A DNA stretch of 64,000 bases, taken from contig NC_091142.1 in assembly GCF_041381155.1 (NCBI RefSeq), forward strand, positions 21,352,362 through 21,416,361, written 5' to 3'. Below the pieces are notes generated by a model. That model made no database searches and had not been told where the DNA came from. It saw only the letters and a list, made by a program, of their open reading frames with translations. A program made the translations under genes and the position numbers. Shown one piece after another: positions 1-10,247 of this stretch. Position 1 is the stretch's first letter. Each line of letters starts with the position of its first letter. Source of the DNA: Argopecten irradians (taxonomy: Eukaryota; Mollusca; Bivalvia; Pectinida; Pectinidae).

Positions 1-660
1 TAAACCACGGTTATAACGAACACTTACCAGTAGATCAAGTGAGTTTTTTTTATTTTAATGCAGCGTTTTTCATTTCGACTGCCTTGTGTTTGCAGTAATA
101 ATGAACCTGATAGCTATCCTTTATGATAGTATTTCCTTGATTCGTTAAAACCGTGTTTACTGTAGACGAAGTACTTCCTGACGGCTACGTATCGCTGGAT
201 AGTTGCGTTCGGAACTGTCTGTCATTCGAGCGAGGGGGCGGAGCCAAAGGTAGGGTAATGTTTGTAAACATTTATAAATACACATGGAAAGCCTGCATAT
301 ACAGTTGAAGTTTTTTTACTTGGCCTGCAACACACGGACAAATAGATAAAGATATTCTCACTGTATTTATGTCGAGATGCAGCAGATGCGGCTGGTCATT
401 TGTTTCGTTGGCTCCGAAACTGACAGTTTATCGATGCTGGTTTTGTTAGCGAAAACTGGCAGTTCATCGATGCTGGTTTTGTTAGTTTAACTTTCCCAAG
501 ATACCTCTCGATAAAATATTTGAAACCCCATTGGAGCATATTGTGTTGATTTTAAACTGATGTGTTCTTTTGAATACTTTTAAAGAACAACCGTGCGGAA
601 GATCCTTCAAGTTGCTGCACGGATTATCGCAGCATCCGCCATCTTTCCTCAGTGTTTGTC
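1..660. other. Intergenic, small tandem duplication
   Basis: No gene is recognisable. A unit of about 36 bp ending in GATGCTGGTTTTGTTAG occurs twice in tandem at about 414-486. The rest appears to be unique AT-rich sequence. Confidence 0.5.
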
Positions 661-689
661 CGACCTAGCAACAGTAACCATGCTTCGGG

Positions 690-862
690 AAATTGGGCGG
701 AGCTTAGCTCCGATTGGGGATGGATCAATTCCTTTAAGAAATTATTCAATATTACGCGCCCCATAAAAATATTCTTAAAGGAATTGCTCCATACAAGCAT
801 GGTTAACATCAAGGTGAAATCCAATCCTTATTTGGTTACACAGAGAATAGAATCAACATAAC
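690..862. repeat. Hairpin repeat, partial copy
   Basis: The right arm (about 767-862, containing CCATACAAGCATGGTTAAC) matches a fuller hairpin at 42,060-42,250. The left arm is only partly preserved (around 725-745). It looks like a small foldback or MITE-type element. The duplicated block that carries exon 2 of the E-type gene begins just beyond it, at about 880. Confidence 0.55.
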
Positions 863-1188
863 AATATATATATTTATATAAGTCTAAAGCTAGTACTCAC
901 GTATTTCATGATATAAAGTATCCAGAAAAATTGTTATTTTTTCTTCAGTGATACAAATGTATATATTAAGAACATTATAGCTTGATGAATTAAGCTGAGA
1001 AAATCATTCAAAAGGAGAAAAACATGTTTGATCCCTTGTAAACATCAATTACAATACAGAATTAAAGCACTGTAAAATGCCCTATTTATGATTAAATGAA
1101 AACCTACATGCAAAAATCGCTTTTAATTACTCTGCTTAACACATACTTTTATATGAATACGTTTAAGCCTTTTCTCCATTTTGTTAAG

Positions 1189-1394
1189 CGTCCTCGGCTA
1201 ATATTTACATGTGTAATGATTTGGACGTCTTGGCCTGTCATCTGCCCTGCCCTTACGGTACTGTGAACGATTGTCAGTCGGGGATATGTACGTGTAAACT
1301 GACCGGTGAGCTGTGTACAAACAGGGAGGGGTGTCTCAAGGCCTGCGGTCATCGTCATGCTGAGTGTTACGGAAACACGTGTCACTGTACGTAA
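1189..1394 (+). pseudogene. E-type 12-Cys exon 2 without exons 1 and 3
   Basis: An intact reading frame follows an AG acceptor at 1187-1188 and ends at TAA 1392-1394. It encodes the tail of a signal peptide (SSA) and the complete mature E-type peptide with all 12 cysteines. It differs from gene E exon 2 by three bases: two replacements (Leu for Ser and His for Arg near the first cysteines) and one silent change. No signal-peptide exon like that of gene E (43,508) was found upstream in the window, and the exon 3 acceptor is lost at the duplication edge. Because the frame reads through to a stop after the last cysteine, it could still give a full peptide if spliced to another upstream exon. I treat it as a truncated duplicate, with expression unknown. 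Confidence 0.7.
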
Positions 1395-2587
1395 TCATCA
1401 GTATTCTTTAATTTCATATCACAGTGTTAGCTCCCTTCCGGGCAGGTATCCATTATTCTGTGAGCGCAATTAATGCCGCTTTCTCTGAAAAATATGACGT
1501 CACGCTCGCAAACAGATGACGTCAAAATTAATACCTTCACGGAAGGACGGATAACTCTGTAATATGCAAATTTATACAAAAGTAATTGCCCAGTAAGGTG
1601 AACAGGGTATTGAATGGCTTTCGCGTCGGGTTTAAGAAGTCCTGAGTGACGAGAATCATGCAATATCTTACTCAACCTCGAATAAAATAATTGATAAATA
1701 CTCACCTTTCCATCCTTATACCCCACTCTCTGTTCTTTGTTTGATATAACTGTGCCTATTATGGCTATGAGTACATTTCCGTTGTTAGGGGTTGGAAATA
1801 TGTAGTAAGCCCCCAGTTATCAAAATATATAGGGCCCATTTATGCCCAGAATTGCTAGTAGTCGCCGATGGTGCGGAATAAGAGAAAATCCCTACTCCGT
1901 GGGACTCCTAATTGTGGATTCGTCTATGTTTCAAAACGATAATGCACTATGACTATTTCACCGTGGAATGCGTATTATGTAGTCTATGTTTGAAAACTAA
2001 ATGTAGTTTTTTATCATAAGGTCCTGATGTAAAGCTCAAATGCGTTATTGAATGACATATATCAATATAAACACACGTCCGAAATACTTACCTTGATACT
2101 TTTAATTAGTATTTATCTAAACTTATAAACGCTTGTTTGATATTGGATACGTGTACATATTTCTTTTGTGATTGGTCTAGATCGTTCGCGAGGTCTTGAC
2201 AAAATGCAACCTGGAACCGATGAACGCCTGTTCAGAGGTTGACATTGCAAATCTGGTAACCTGGCTATAAATAGACACGGGGAATTCCCTGTCTCTTCAA
2301 TATATTGGACCAATCAAAATAGAGCATTGCCGACCATCGAACAATAGCCAAATCCAACATGGCAGGCATGGTAGAATTAGGAAAGATGTTTGAACACATG
2401 TTAAATGTAACTATATATTCGAAATTTATATTGTGGAGACGTATAGCAGAAGTACTATTTAATAATACCTGAAGATTCTTCTTATTTTTTGTTTAATTAG
2501 TCATTGAGCTATCCTTGCTTCAAAATTGCTTCAAGTAGCAAAACTTTTATCATTTTATAGTTTCGTATAACAAAACAAATATTTGCT

Positions 2588-2708
2588 TTTTGTAGGTTAA
2601 TACGAGGAATTGTTAAACCTTTGAAAGGTGATATTACCCTCGGCCTTCGGCCTCGGGGAACATCCCCTTTCTCATGTTTAACAATTCCACGTATTAACCT
2701 ACAAAAAG
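2588..2708. repeat. 121-bp hairpin in E-type intron 2 (copy 1)
   Basis: The arms begin TTTTTGTAGGTTAATACG and end in its near-exact reverse complement. They enclose GGAATTGTTAAAC and its inverse, with a CCTCGGCCTTCGGCCTCGG core. The same hairpin sits at 45,840-45,962, so it was in place before the locus was duplicated. It is a MITE-like foldback with no coding capacity. Confidence 0.75.
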
Positions 2709-3140
2709 GCAATATTTGTATATTCTTAACCCATATTCGTCAGACATTTGTTTCAGTATACAAATGTATACCGTCGGGCTGGAATTTTTCGCGAGTTTAT
2801 TTTCGCAATTTTATAGAACATTGCACAATTTTAATTCCCAAAAATACAAGATATCGCGACCGCTAGCATACCTTCTTAATTAAAACGAAACGCTTAGCTG
2901 ATCAATGCTGGTTCAATCTACGATAAATTCCCTCTTTCTTTCACCAAATTGTAGTTAAAATATGATCGTTATACCGTAAAATCCTATGTAGGAAATTATG
3001 TGATTGAAGTATGTATATACATATTTAAAAGGTTTTATAAATCACATCTTCACAAATTTAGCTGCAATTGTTGCTGCCAATCTAATTAATCATCTTTATC
3101 ACCAAACATTAATTAATATCATTATTTCCTTTTACTTTCG

Positions 3141-3530
3141 AAACCTGAAACCATTTGGCATTACTGATTTTGTTATTCTGTTCAACTTAAGCATTTTGGT
3201 AATATCCCAAACCATCAATTACAGTTTGCTTAATACGCGAACTTAGTTCACCTCCACGAAAATTCACCCATGCTTGTTAGGTTAAATATGACGAATAAAG
3301 GAACGTAACTCGGACAAAAACACCTGTATATTTTGATTTTAAATTTATCTCTTTTGGGAAGTAATTGTTTGGACATGATTGTTTTCAAAGCGACGATCGA
3401 TGATGACCAACTCGGCTCTAAAGTCTGTTCAGTACTTGATGTTCACCAACCAAATACGACAAGTCGATCAAAGGAACGATAAAAACTTTGTCGCAATGTA
3501 GCATTAACTCCACTGTAGTAGTTCATGTGG
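3141..3530. other. Intergenic, no feature recognised
   Basis: Unique sequence between the duplicated block and the minisatellite. No gene, repeat or regulatory signal could be supported. Confidence 0.4.
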
Positions 3531-3534
3531 GAGT

Positions 3535-4065
3535 AATAATCTAAACTGTCCCCATCCCGTGTTGATACAGGACAGGAGGGGGAGTAATACCTGAAACTAA
3601 CAAATCCGGAGGAAAGTTTATGAACTAAACTGTCCCCATCCCGTGTTGAGACAGTAGGTGGGAGTAATACCTGTAACTAACAAATCCGGAGGAGAGTGGG
3701 GGAGTAATACCTGTAACTAACAAATCCAGAGGAGAGTGTATATTATAAACTGTCCCTATCCCGTGTTGAGACAGGATGGGGGAGTAATACCTGTAACTAA
3801 CAAATCCGGAGGAGAGTTGTCCGTAACCCGTGTTGAGACAGGAAGGGGGGAGTAATAACTGTACATATTGTAACTAACAAATCCGGAGGAGAGTTGTCCG
3901 TAACCCGTGTTGAGACAGGAGGGGGGAGTAATAACTGTACATATTGTAACTAACACATCCGGAGGAGAGTATAATCTAAAATGTCCCTATCCCGTGTTGA
4001 GACAGGAGCTGGGAGTAATAACTAACAAATCCGGAGGAGAGTTTATAATCTAAACTGTGACTTAA
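3535..4065. repeat. Minisatellite, unit about 60-90 bp
   Basis: About seven imperfect units share the words CTGTCC, CCCGTGTTGAGACAGGA, GGGAGTAAT and ACTAACAAATCCGGAGGAG. Unit length varies through internal deletions. Short open frames across it on the minus strand are by-products of the repeat. Confidence 0.85.
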
Positions 4066-4194
4066 AAGAACCAAATCAACCAACGGTATCATTAACTCCA
4101 AGCAGGTACTTTAAATCAAATCAAACTGACTCATTGACGTTTTACACTGTGATCATGTCAGGGCATTAACCCGACAATTACTCCTATATTATTA

Positions 4195-4510
4195 ATTTGT
4201 TTATTATCACATAATCCTCCTGAAATCCAATGATTTTGCCCGTGTAATTTGTATGCATATGTCACTAGTGTAATATGACCTGGAAGGGTTTTCATTGGTT
4301 GGAAATTCATTGTGAATCTTGCGACAAGACAGAAAAAATAAAATGAAGTCATGAAAAATGAAGTCATGAAAAATGGAAAAATGGAAAAATGACGTGATTT
4401 CGAGGACAGCAGGGACAAAATGGTGGCATCCGCTGGATTTTCCTAATACATGTACATTTTGACGTGAGATTCTTTGAAATATAGATATCAGTATTCATGT
4501 GATAAAATTG
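4195..4510. repeat. Dispersed repeat, pair with 50,760-51,000
   Basis: Shares TATGTCACTA-TGTAATAT, GAAATTCATTGT, GATTTCGAGGA and TTTTGACNTGAGATTC in the same order with 50,760-51,000. Type unknown. A short direct repeat around ATGAAGTCATGAAAAAT lies at about 4,340-4,390. Confidence 0.6.
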
Positions 4511-4549
4511 TGTTCACTGAGATAAAAATGATGACCATTTAAGGTTGGA

Positions 4550-5300
4550 ATCATAACATATTGGATTCTTTTTTATATTTCAATGAAGATAAAGTGTTGA
4601 ATGTTTAGCAAAAAAATCAAGCACACTGACCCTCCAATTTCATGATAGTTTTAAAAACAGGACATTAAATTCTTTTGAACTACAAAATTTTAGAAAAAAA
4701 GTCAGTCAACTTTTTCTGTTAAGAATTGAATCTGTCAAAAATTGTAAAAAAAAAAAAAAGTATTTTCATCTTAAAAAGATATGGGATAGGTATAACTTAT
4801 ACAGCTGTTCTGAGCAAAAATAATGGATTGACTGAGTGATATTAATATTTTCTTTAAACAACCATTTGTTTTGTCAATTTTGCGAATATTAATACTTATT
4901 AGACAACTAATTTGCAAAATGTTGGTTTAGTTTATTGTGTGTATGCTTAAAACTGAAATTCCAGTAAAATCCCAACTTACGTCAAATGGTCATCTTTGAT
5001 TCATAAAAACTAAAAATCAAGCACACCACAATATTATTTTTATTACATTTTTAATTTTGGTATGAATTCCTGTTTCCAAAAATCTATATTAGAAAAAGTT
5101 AATCATCAGAAAATTTTGATTTTTCTCCTATATTTGATTAATTTTAGGAGATATTCTGATTATTCTTTAAGAAATTTTAACAAATAAGTTAGTTTATGCT
5201 ATTTTTCAATAATGTGATTGTTGCACTTATTTTCATTGGTTAGAAGTAAGAAGTATTTTTGGATAGTCTGGCAGAATTAACAAACCCAAACACAGTACAT
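4550..5300. other. AT-rich intergenic sequence
   Basis: No gene is seen. The phrase AAAATCAAGCACAC occurs near 4,612 and again near 5,015, and ATGACCATTT near 4,530 recurs inverted near 4,987. This may be a decayed repeat with inverted ends. Confidence 0.35.
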
Positions 5301-5305
5301 TATCT

Positions 5306-5412
5306 TTAGCTCGACCGGTTGAGCGTCAGATTAGTTAACCAGAAGTTCCGAGTTGAAATCCTGGCAGAGGCAGCGATTGTGTTTATATGAAATCATTTGC
5401 TCTGTTACAATT
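5306..5412 (+). repeat. tRNA-derived SINE, head and short body
   Basis: The head has a box A-like TAGCTCGACCGGTTGAGC and a box B-like GAGTTGAAATCC about 30 bases further on, the arrangement of a tRNA-type internal RNA polymerase III promoter. The following body (TTGTGTTTATATGAAATC...TGTTACAA) resembles the sequence after the SINE-like heads in intron 2 of genes A and B. It is not a functional tRNA: no cloverleaf can be drawn. Confidence 0.5.
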
Positions 5413-5459
5413 GCGGTGTCATGATTTTGTGAGCAAATCTCTCGCCTCTGAAAAATGTT

Positions 5460-5980
5460 GCATTGTGAATAAAGGCAGGTTTTTCCTGCTTTACCGACCA
5501 CACTTGCCATATAATCTACTTTAAATCTAGACCAAATGTAGATTAAATCCAATCCAAACTTCCAGGTCAGGTCAAGGTCAAATCTGGGTCAATTTAGCAG
5601 TAATATATAAGAGAACACACAGAATGTATACGTGTGAATTTAATAAAAAAATATAATTAATTGTGAAGACTCTCAAGGAGTGGTCGAAGCCATCTTACCT
5701 GGAAATATAACAAAGAAAAAAATTAGATATAAGCATTTTGTAAATGCCTTTCTTAGTCTTAAAGATGCTAAACCGCTGACAAATTGTATTTTTACTATCA
5801 AAACAAGAGAAGACGAACACGTATTTCCCGTTAGTTGTAAAAGCAACTTATTTTACACCATAACAACCATTGAAAAATTTTGAGCTTCTAATCTAAATTA
5901 AGGATAAAACTATCAAAAACAGTTAATTACATCCCGAACAAATCAATGGCACTATGTTCTATATAGAATGAAGTACTGAT
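5460..5980. repeat. Unit 1 (D) of tandem array: 3' flank, exon 3 and start of intron 2
   Basis: Colinear with 9,960-10,465 and 19,905-20,425, the 3' flank, third exon and start of intron 2 of genes A and B. It also carries the left part of the AAAGATGCT-family inverted-repeat element shared by all three units (from about 5,760). Confidence 0.75.
5673..5698 (-). pseudogene. Orphan third exon of a fourth 12-Cys gene (D)
   Basis: On the minus strand a pyrimidine-rich tract and AG acceptor (5,699-5,700) lead into GT AAG ATG GCT and a TGA at 5,673-5,675. If joined to a T from exon 2, this would complete a Cys codon and add a seven-residue tail. The downstream sequence aligns with the 3' UTRs of genes A and B and keeps an ATTAAA signal (5,639-5,644). 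No exon 2 or exon 1 exists between here and 6.69 kb, where sequence homologous to the region upstream of genes A and B begins. The coding core has therefore been deleted. Confidence 0.6.
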
Positions 5981-6480
5981 TGCACATGCGCCCAAAGCAA
6001 GGCAAAGCCAAAGATGTCAAATCATGCTTTTATTTTTATAGTTTGCTTCGTTCTCTGTCAGAATAAACGTTCATAAATCCACAATGAACAGATAAAACAA
6101 GACTGAAATTGAGTGTCAGTAGCCTTATTACTGAATTGGGTTTATAATACAACGCAGTAAAAAGTTGGGTAAAGCAAGGCTTTGATAATTCGTTATAGAT
6201 GGGTATCCATGTATTTGCACTCAATTTCCATATGTCTTTCTTAGTTGTATATCTTATCTTAGCAGCCATTTTGTACCAAATGCGTATATTGCAAAGCTCA
6301 TACAACACAAGGAAAATTCAGAGGAAAAAAAAACATAATACATATATATGTTTGTTTAGAACGAAATTTTGAAAAATTACTTCAAACTACTTAAAATAAC
6401 GAACTCCCACTACCGACAGAACATAAACGGTAATCATGATGTTATCGTATCAAGGACTATTTATTTGTTTTATTAATTCT
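5981..6480. other. Remnant intron 2 and unassigned sequence
   Basis: The first part (to about 6,020) continues the AAAGATGCT-family element, also seen at 12,400-12,440. The remainder shows no cysteine-rich exon on either strand. This is where exons 1 and 2 of unit D would be expected. Confidence 0.4.
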
Positions 6481-6710
6481 TTCTTTCCTATTTGTTTGGT
6501 CAAGAATCTGAAATCAAACTTAAATCATACTGGTGCGAATGATAACAAACAATCGCCACTTCTAAAATAATTGGCCTGGGCTACATATTTATCTATGTAT
6601 TTCTTTCAATAATTATCAAATATACTGCATAAGGAACCTGCAGAATAATACTGAATAATTCATAAATCAACAATAATTTCGGCACTCCTATGTGCACAGT
6701 AGGCCTACTT
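6480..6710. repeat. Dispersed repeat, pair with 34,860-35,080
   Basis: Shares AAAATAATTGGCCT, TATGTATTTCTTT, AATACTNAATAATT and CATAAATCA..TAATAATTTCG in order with 34,860-35,080. No coding capacity; class unresolved. Confidence 0.65.
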
Positions 6711-6892
6711 CAATATGACACTAGATGGTTGACCAACATGGTCGCCAGGATCTTTGTTACATGTATGTATGTAATAAATAATATCCAGGTGGGTGTGAAG
6801 TTTACCTGGCCTCTGAAATCAAGACGTTGTAATAAGGTCTTTAACATTCAAATAATAAACCGACTATTAATATTATCGTTGCATGGTTTCAT

Positions 6893-7260
6893 CTCTGCTC
6901 CTGCTTAGCGCTCAGCATACAGGGAGTGGGACGACTGGTTCGCCCGTTGTCAGTATAATGTGACCGGGTGGAGTGTGTTGCTTGGTGTCTTCGGCGGCAT
7001 GCTTCAGTGATATAGCACTATAAAGGGCAAAAGTTCCACTATACAAGAAGAAACAACATGAATATACCGCAGTCTCCCAAAAACATTGTAATCCGTTCCA
7101 ATATGCATTCCGCAATTTGGGGAAAAAGACTATTACACCTACATTATATGTGTTAAACATCTCGCACAACATACACGCAACACACCACATATATGGGAAG
7201 CCATCCTTACATGACCATAGCTGTTAATGGGACGTTGATTGAATCAAACAAACAAATGTT
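6893..7260. mobile_element. 368-bp retroposon-like insert with 9-bp target duplication
   Basis: The insert is flanked by TGGTTTCAT at 6,884-6,892 and 7,261-7,269. Units 2 (16,035-16,043) and 3 have a single TGGTTTCAT and no insert. The right end has a CAAA-rich tail (ATCAAACAAACAAA) preceded by TGTTAATGGGACGTTGA, a 3' end I recall as common in mollusc SINE or LINE insertions. An open frame on the minus strand (6,912-7,190) is repeat-derived, not a host gene. Confidence 0.7.
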
Positions 7261-8299
7261 TGGTTTCATTAGTGATATGTTTGTTTTTTTAACTGCTTCC
7301 ATCATCCCAAATATCCAAATAACGTCAATAGCTTAGGAAATGTATTGCCTGCTTATTGATGTTCCAAAATAAAATAAAAAAAAAAAAAATAAAACACTTT
7401 GCATGTTTAACTTCAATATCCAATATCAAGCTAGAGATCTGATATAAATCCATGATGATGTACTAAGATTGCTGGCTTAGATTAATCCTGGAAGGCGAAA
7501 GAGGCGGACACACACACTGTAGAGCAAGCAGTCATCAATTTGTTTAGATAAAAAGAGGGAAATAGAAAAGAACAGTTGAAAAAATAACTCTTCTATCGTA
7601 GACAAAAACAGATCAAAGAGACGAAGACAGATTTATACATGAAGTTAATTTCAATAAACGGTTCGTAGACTATGTGAATGCCAAGTGCCCGCCAACATAT
7701 CACGTGGAGCGCGTTAGCGCTCCTCGGAAGATAAGTAGATAGCTTTTGCTATTCATTGCCGCTAATACATTGAATCCATATATTTACATTAGAATGATTT
7801 ATGAAAATTAAAATAAATGAAAGGTCATTATATTATAGTTAAAATTATGACACCCATACACGACCAGAAAGAGGTTAATGGAACAGCTGGATGACAAAGT
7901 CGTTCCATAACGTTGCGTTTTCACGCTTTCCGCCTTCCGGTCGACCTTTTTTCGCAAATGACAAACGATAAACAAGAAATACAGTTAAAATAAGATTTGA
8001 TGATCCAATATCAAGAAACAATACATTAAAAATTATACATTAAAATATTGTGGGGGACTGTATTTGTATTTATATGAAACTGGCGTGATGTTTAAAATCA
8101 GCTTGATCGACGCAAGAGAATCATTGTATTCATATTGTGTTCATAGACAAATGCTAGTTTTCGTCAGTTGGTTAATTCATATAGTGAAGAAACACTCAAA
8201 ATGTAAATATATATAAATAAATTATTTATAAAACGATATGAATAGAATGGTATCTAACATGCTAGAACGTTTTGAATATATTTCATACGGCTGTCAAGG

Positions 8300-8445
8300 T
8301 ATGATATAAATAAAGGTTCCCCAACAAGTGACTGTAGTTTATCATGTTTATCAAACTCGAGCTAGTTAACTTGAAAATTAACTAACTCGAGTTTAGATAA
8401 ATATAATAAACAACAGCCACGCGTTGGGGAACTTATTTATCCCAT
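8300..8445. repeat. GTTCCCCAAC hairpin element (copy 1)
   Basis: Inverted arms start GTTCCCCAACAAGTGACTGT and end GCGTTGGGGAAC, with inner arms TCAAACTCGAG and CTCGAGTTTAGATAAA. The loop is shorter than in the copy at 16,982-17,175. Present in the same place in units 1 and 2, so it predates the duplication. Confidence 0.7.
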
Positions 8446-9121
8446 AACTTTAATTCTATATTTATACCCCTGTGATGACCATTATCTTGTCTTCACTCAG
8501 GGGAACTTACCACTATAGAATGTGTAGTGATATCTTTCCGCCATAAAATATAATGCCTAAATAGAGAGCCAATATTCTATTGTTTAATACTTTGAGTAAG
8601 CAATTACCTGTTATACAGTAATTACAATGTTATTTAAAAGAAAATGCGCTATAATAAGTAGCCCGAAGTTAAGAGCCAATCGGAATCAAAAGATCTTTCA
8701 GTTGACCAATCAGAGGCACCGTAGGTGTTAACACACTGGAGTGTGTAAACATAAATTATAACTTACTGTTATGGAATTTATCACATTGGTTTTCCATTAT
8801 GAAGCATGCATAATTATTGGATAAATAGTGACCATGACTTACGATTAAACCACAGTGGAAGGTACATGTAGGTCAAAGTCCATCTGAATAAATCTATCAA
8901 TACCTGCACTATCGGCGAAATGGTATGGTGTGTGCCCTCTCAGTTTATAGTAATCAAAACATAACATATTACTGTATCTATGTTGATATACATATAATGT
9001 ATATTTGTAACTTGGTATTTAATGAGATAGATTGTGTATGCGTCAATGGTACACTGTAGCTACGTCCATGATTACTCACAATAATTATGAATTGATTGTC
9101 TTACTAAGACATATAAACTAA

Positions 9122-9640
9122 TTAAAGGGACAATTCAGTCTAAGAGTACATTAAAACTTGCAAACCAGTTCTAATTGAAGTTAGATTAGTTGGTTTTACT
9201 GTGATATGTCAGAAAAGCCCACTGTAGTCAAATGTATGTGAAATATTTAATCGCCATTACACATAGTCTTGTATGTCGAACCCTGAACCTTGCCTGTGTA
9301 GTAAAAGATTTTTGTCTAGAACCTCTCAAATCGCTCTTACAGTTGTGTTAATAAATAATTTCATCAACTCCTCAGTGGTTATGTATTGCTTTTGTTTAAC
9401 GTGCGTGACTTTGACTCGTGTATGGGTACAGCGTATGTGTTGTACATGTATGTACCTTCTTAATCGTATTGATAAACGATTTGGAATTTCAATGGTATTA
9501 ATCAAAATACTAAACAATGTTGTGGAATTTTGTCACTAAATCTTGTCATATGTTTCATAAGGAATGTAGAACAATACATTTATGTCATATTTTGCTTCGT
9601 GGTTATGTAACGAATGAGCCTCACTGTATTGTCCCTTTAA
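9122..9640. mobile_element. TTAA-flanked non-autonomous DNA transposon
   Basis: Ends are inverted: TTAAAGGGACAATTCAGT at 9,122 and its near complement CACTGTATTGTCCCTTTAA ending at 9,640. Removing one TTAA copy plus the insert gives ACTAA-TTAA-TATTTCAC, while unit 3 reads ACTAA-TTCA-TATTTCAC at about 19,566. TTAA target use points to a piggyBac-like (or Kolobok-like) source of transposase, which is an inference. Short open frames inside do not resemble transposase. Confidence 0.75.
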
Positions 9641-10192
9641 TATTTCACGAAATATTTTTTGTAATAGTTGTATTCAATATAAGCGCATTTTAATGAATAT
9701 AGGATTACAAGTCGTAAATCATCAATTTTATGTTTAACCATACTGGGCGATTTACATGAAGTTATCAAATGTTTTGATAAGTTGTGCTTGTTTTTTGACG
9801 TACCTTAACCAAAAAAATAACATGTAAGTCTAAAACCAGTTTGATGATTTTTTTTAGTTCCGTATGTAATTAATGTACCGCTAATTCTACACTTAGCTTT
9901 GCTACTCCGAATAATGTCCGTTTGATATTTCTCGATAGCAAAGTAAATTTGAACAGTCCAACTTTACTTTGCTGATATTGTGGATAAAGGAAGTTTTTTT
10001 TGTGCTTTACCGATTATACTGACCATATGATCTACTTGAAATCTAGACCAAATGTAGGTTAAATCCATATCAAACTTCCAGGTCAAACCAAGGTCAAGTT
10101 CATGGCAAGTCCAGGTATACAAGTTACATCAGTTGTTTCTACACAACGTGACAAAGCAGTAATATATAAGAGAACACACGGAATGCATACGA

Positions 10193-10206
10193 GTGAATTT
10201 AATCTA
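10193..10206 (-). terminator. Poly(A) signal of gene A
   Basis: ATTAAA on the minus strand at 10,198-10,203, about 45 bases past the stop. A GTGTTCTCTTAT word follows about 30 bases later, at the place of a downstream element. It is conserved in units D, A and B, and recognisably in C. Confidence 0.6.
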
Positions 10207-10247
10207 ACCCAAAATATAATTCATTGTGAAGGCTCTTCAGGATTGGT

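Larger units (their letters stand above)
880..3140 (+). repeat. Partial segmental duplicate of the gene E locus
   Basis: This block is colinear with 44,165-46,505 and carries end of intron 1, exon 2 and almost all of intron 2. The left breakpoint falls inside intron 1. The right breakpoint falls within a few bases of the exon 3 acceptor: the shared TTTCCTT..ACTTTC continues as AG/GTACAT in gene E but as GAAACC here. Hand comparison of about 205 intronic bases just after exon 2 gives roughly 14 differences. Confidence 0.8.
6712..9120. repeat. Unit 1 upstream flank (array repeat)
   Basis: Homologous to 15,868-17,475 (unit 2) and 23,118-23,550 plus 27,026-27,120 (unit 3). It starts with ACACTAGATGGTTGACCAA and ends near GCGTCAATGGTACACTG, where unit 2 begins. 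Relative to unit 2 it carries two extra inserts: the retroposon-like insert at 6,893-7,260 and about 280 unassigned bases at 8,478-8,758. No gene. Confidence 0.8.

Noticed and set aside
27-660. A possible signal-peptide exon for the E-type exon at 1,189
   Set aside because: No ATG followed by a hydrophobic stretch and a phase-1 GTAAG donor was found here; an exon beyond the window edge cannot be excluded.
1149-1385. Minus-strand frame opposite the E-type exon (also at 44,468-44,668)
   Set aside because: It is the antisense shadow of a well-supported exon with signal-peptide context and 12 spaced cysteines on the plus strand.
5310-5372. Possible tRNA genes at 5.3, 13.3, 20.8 and 31.9 kb
   Set aside because: Only box A- and box B-like words are present; no acceptor stem or full cloverleaf can be drawn, so they are SINE heads.
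6912-7190. 92-codon minus-strand frame ending in a Pro/Val-rich tail
   Set aside because: It lies wholly inside the 368-bp retroposon-like insert, and the sister loci lack it.
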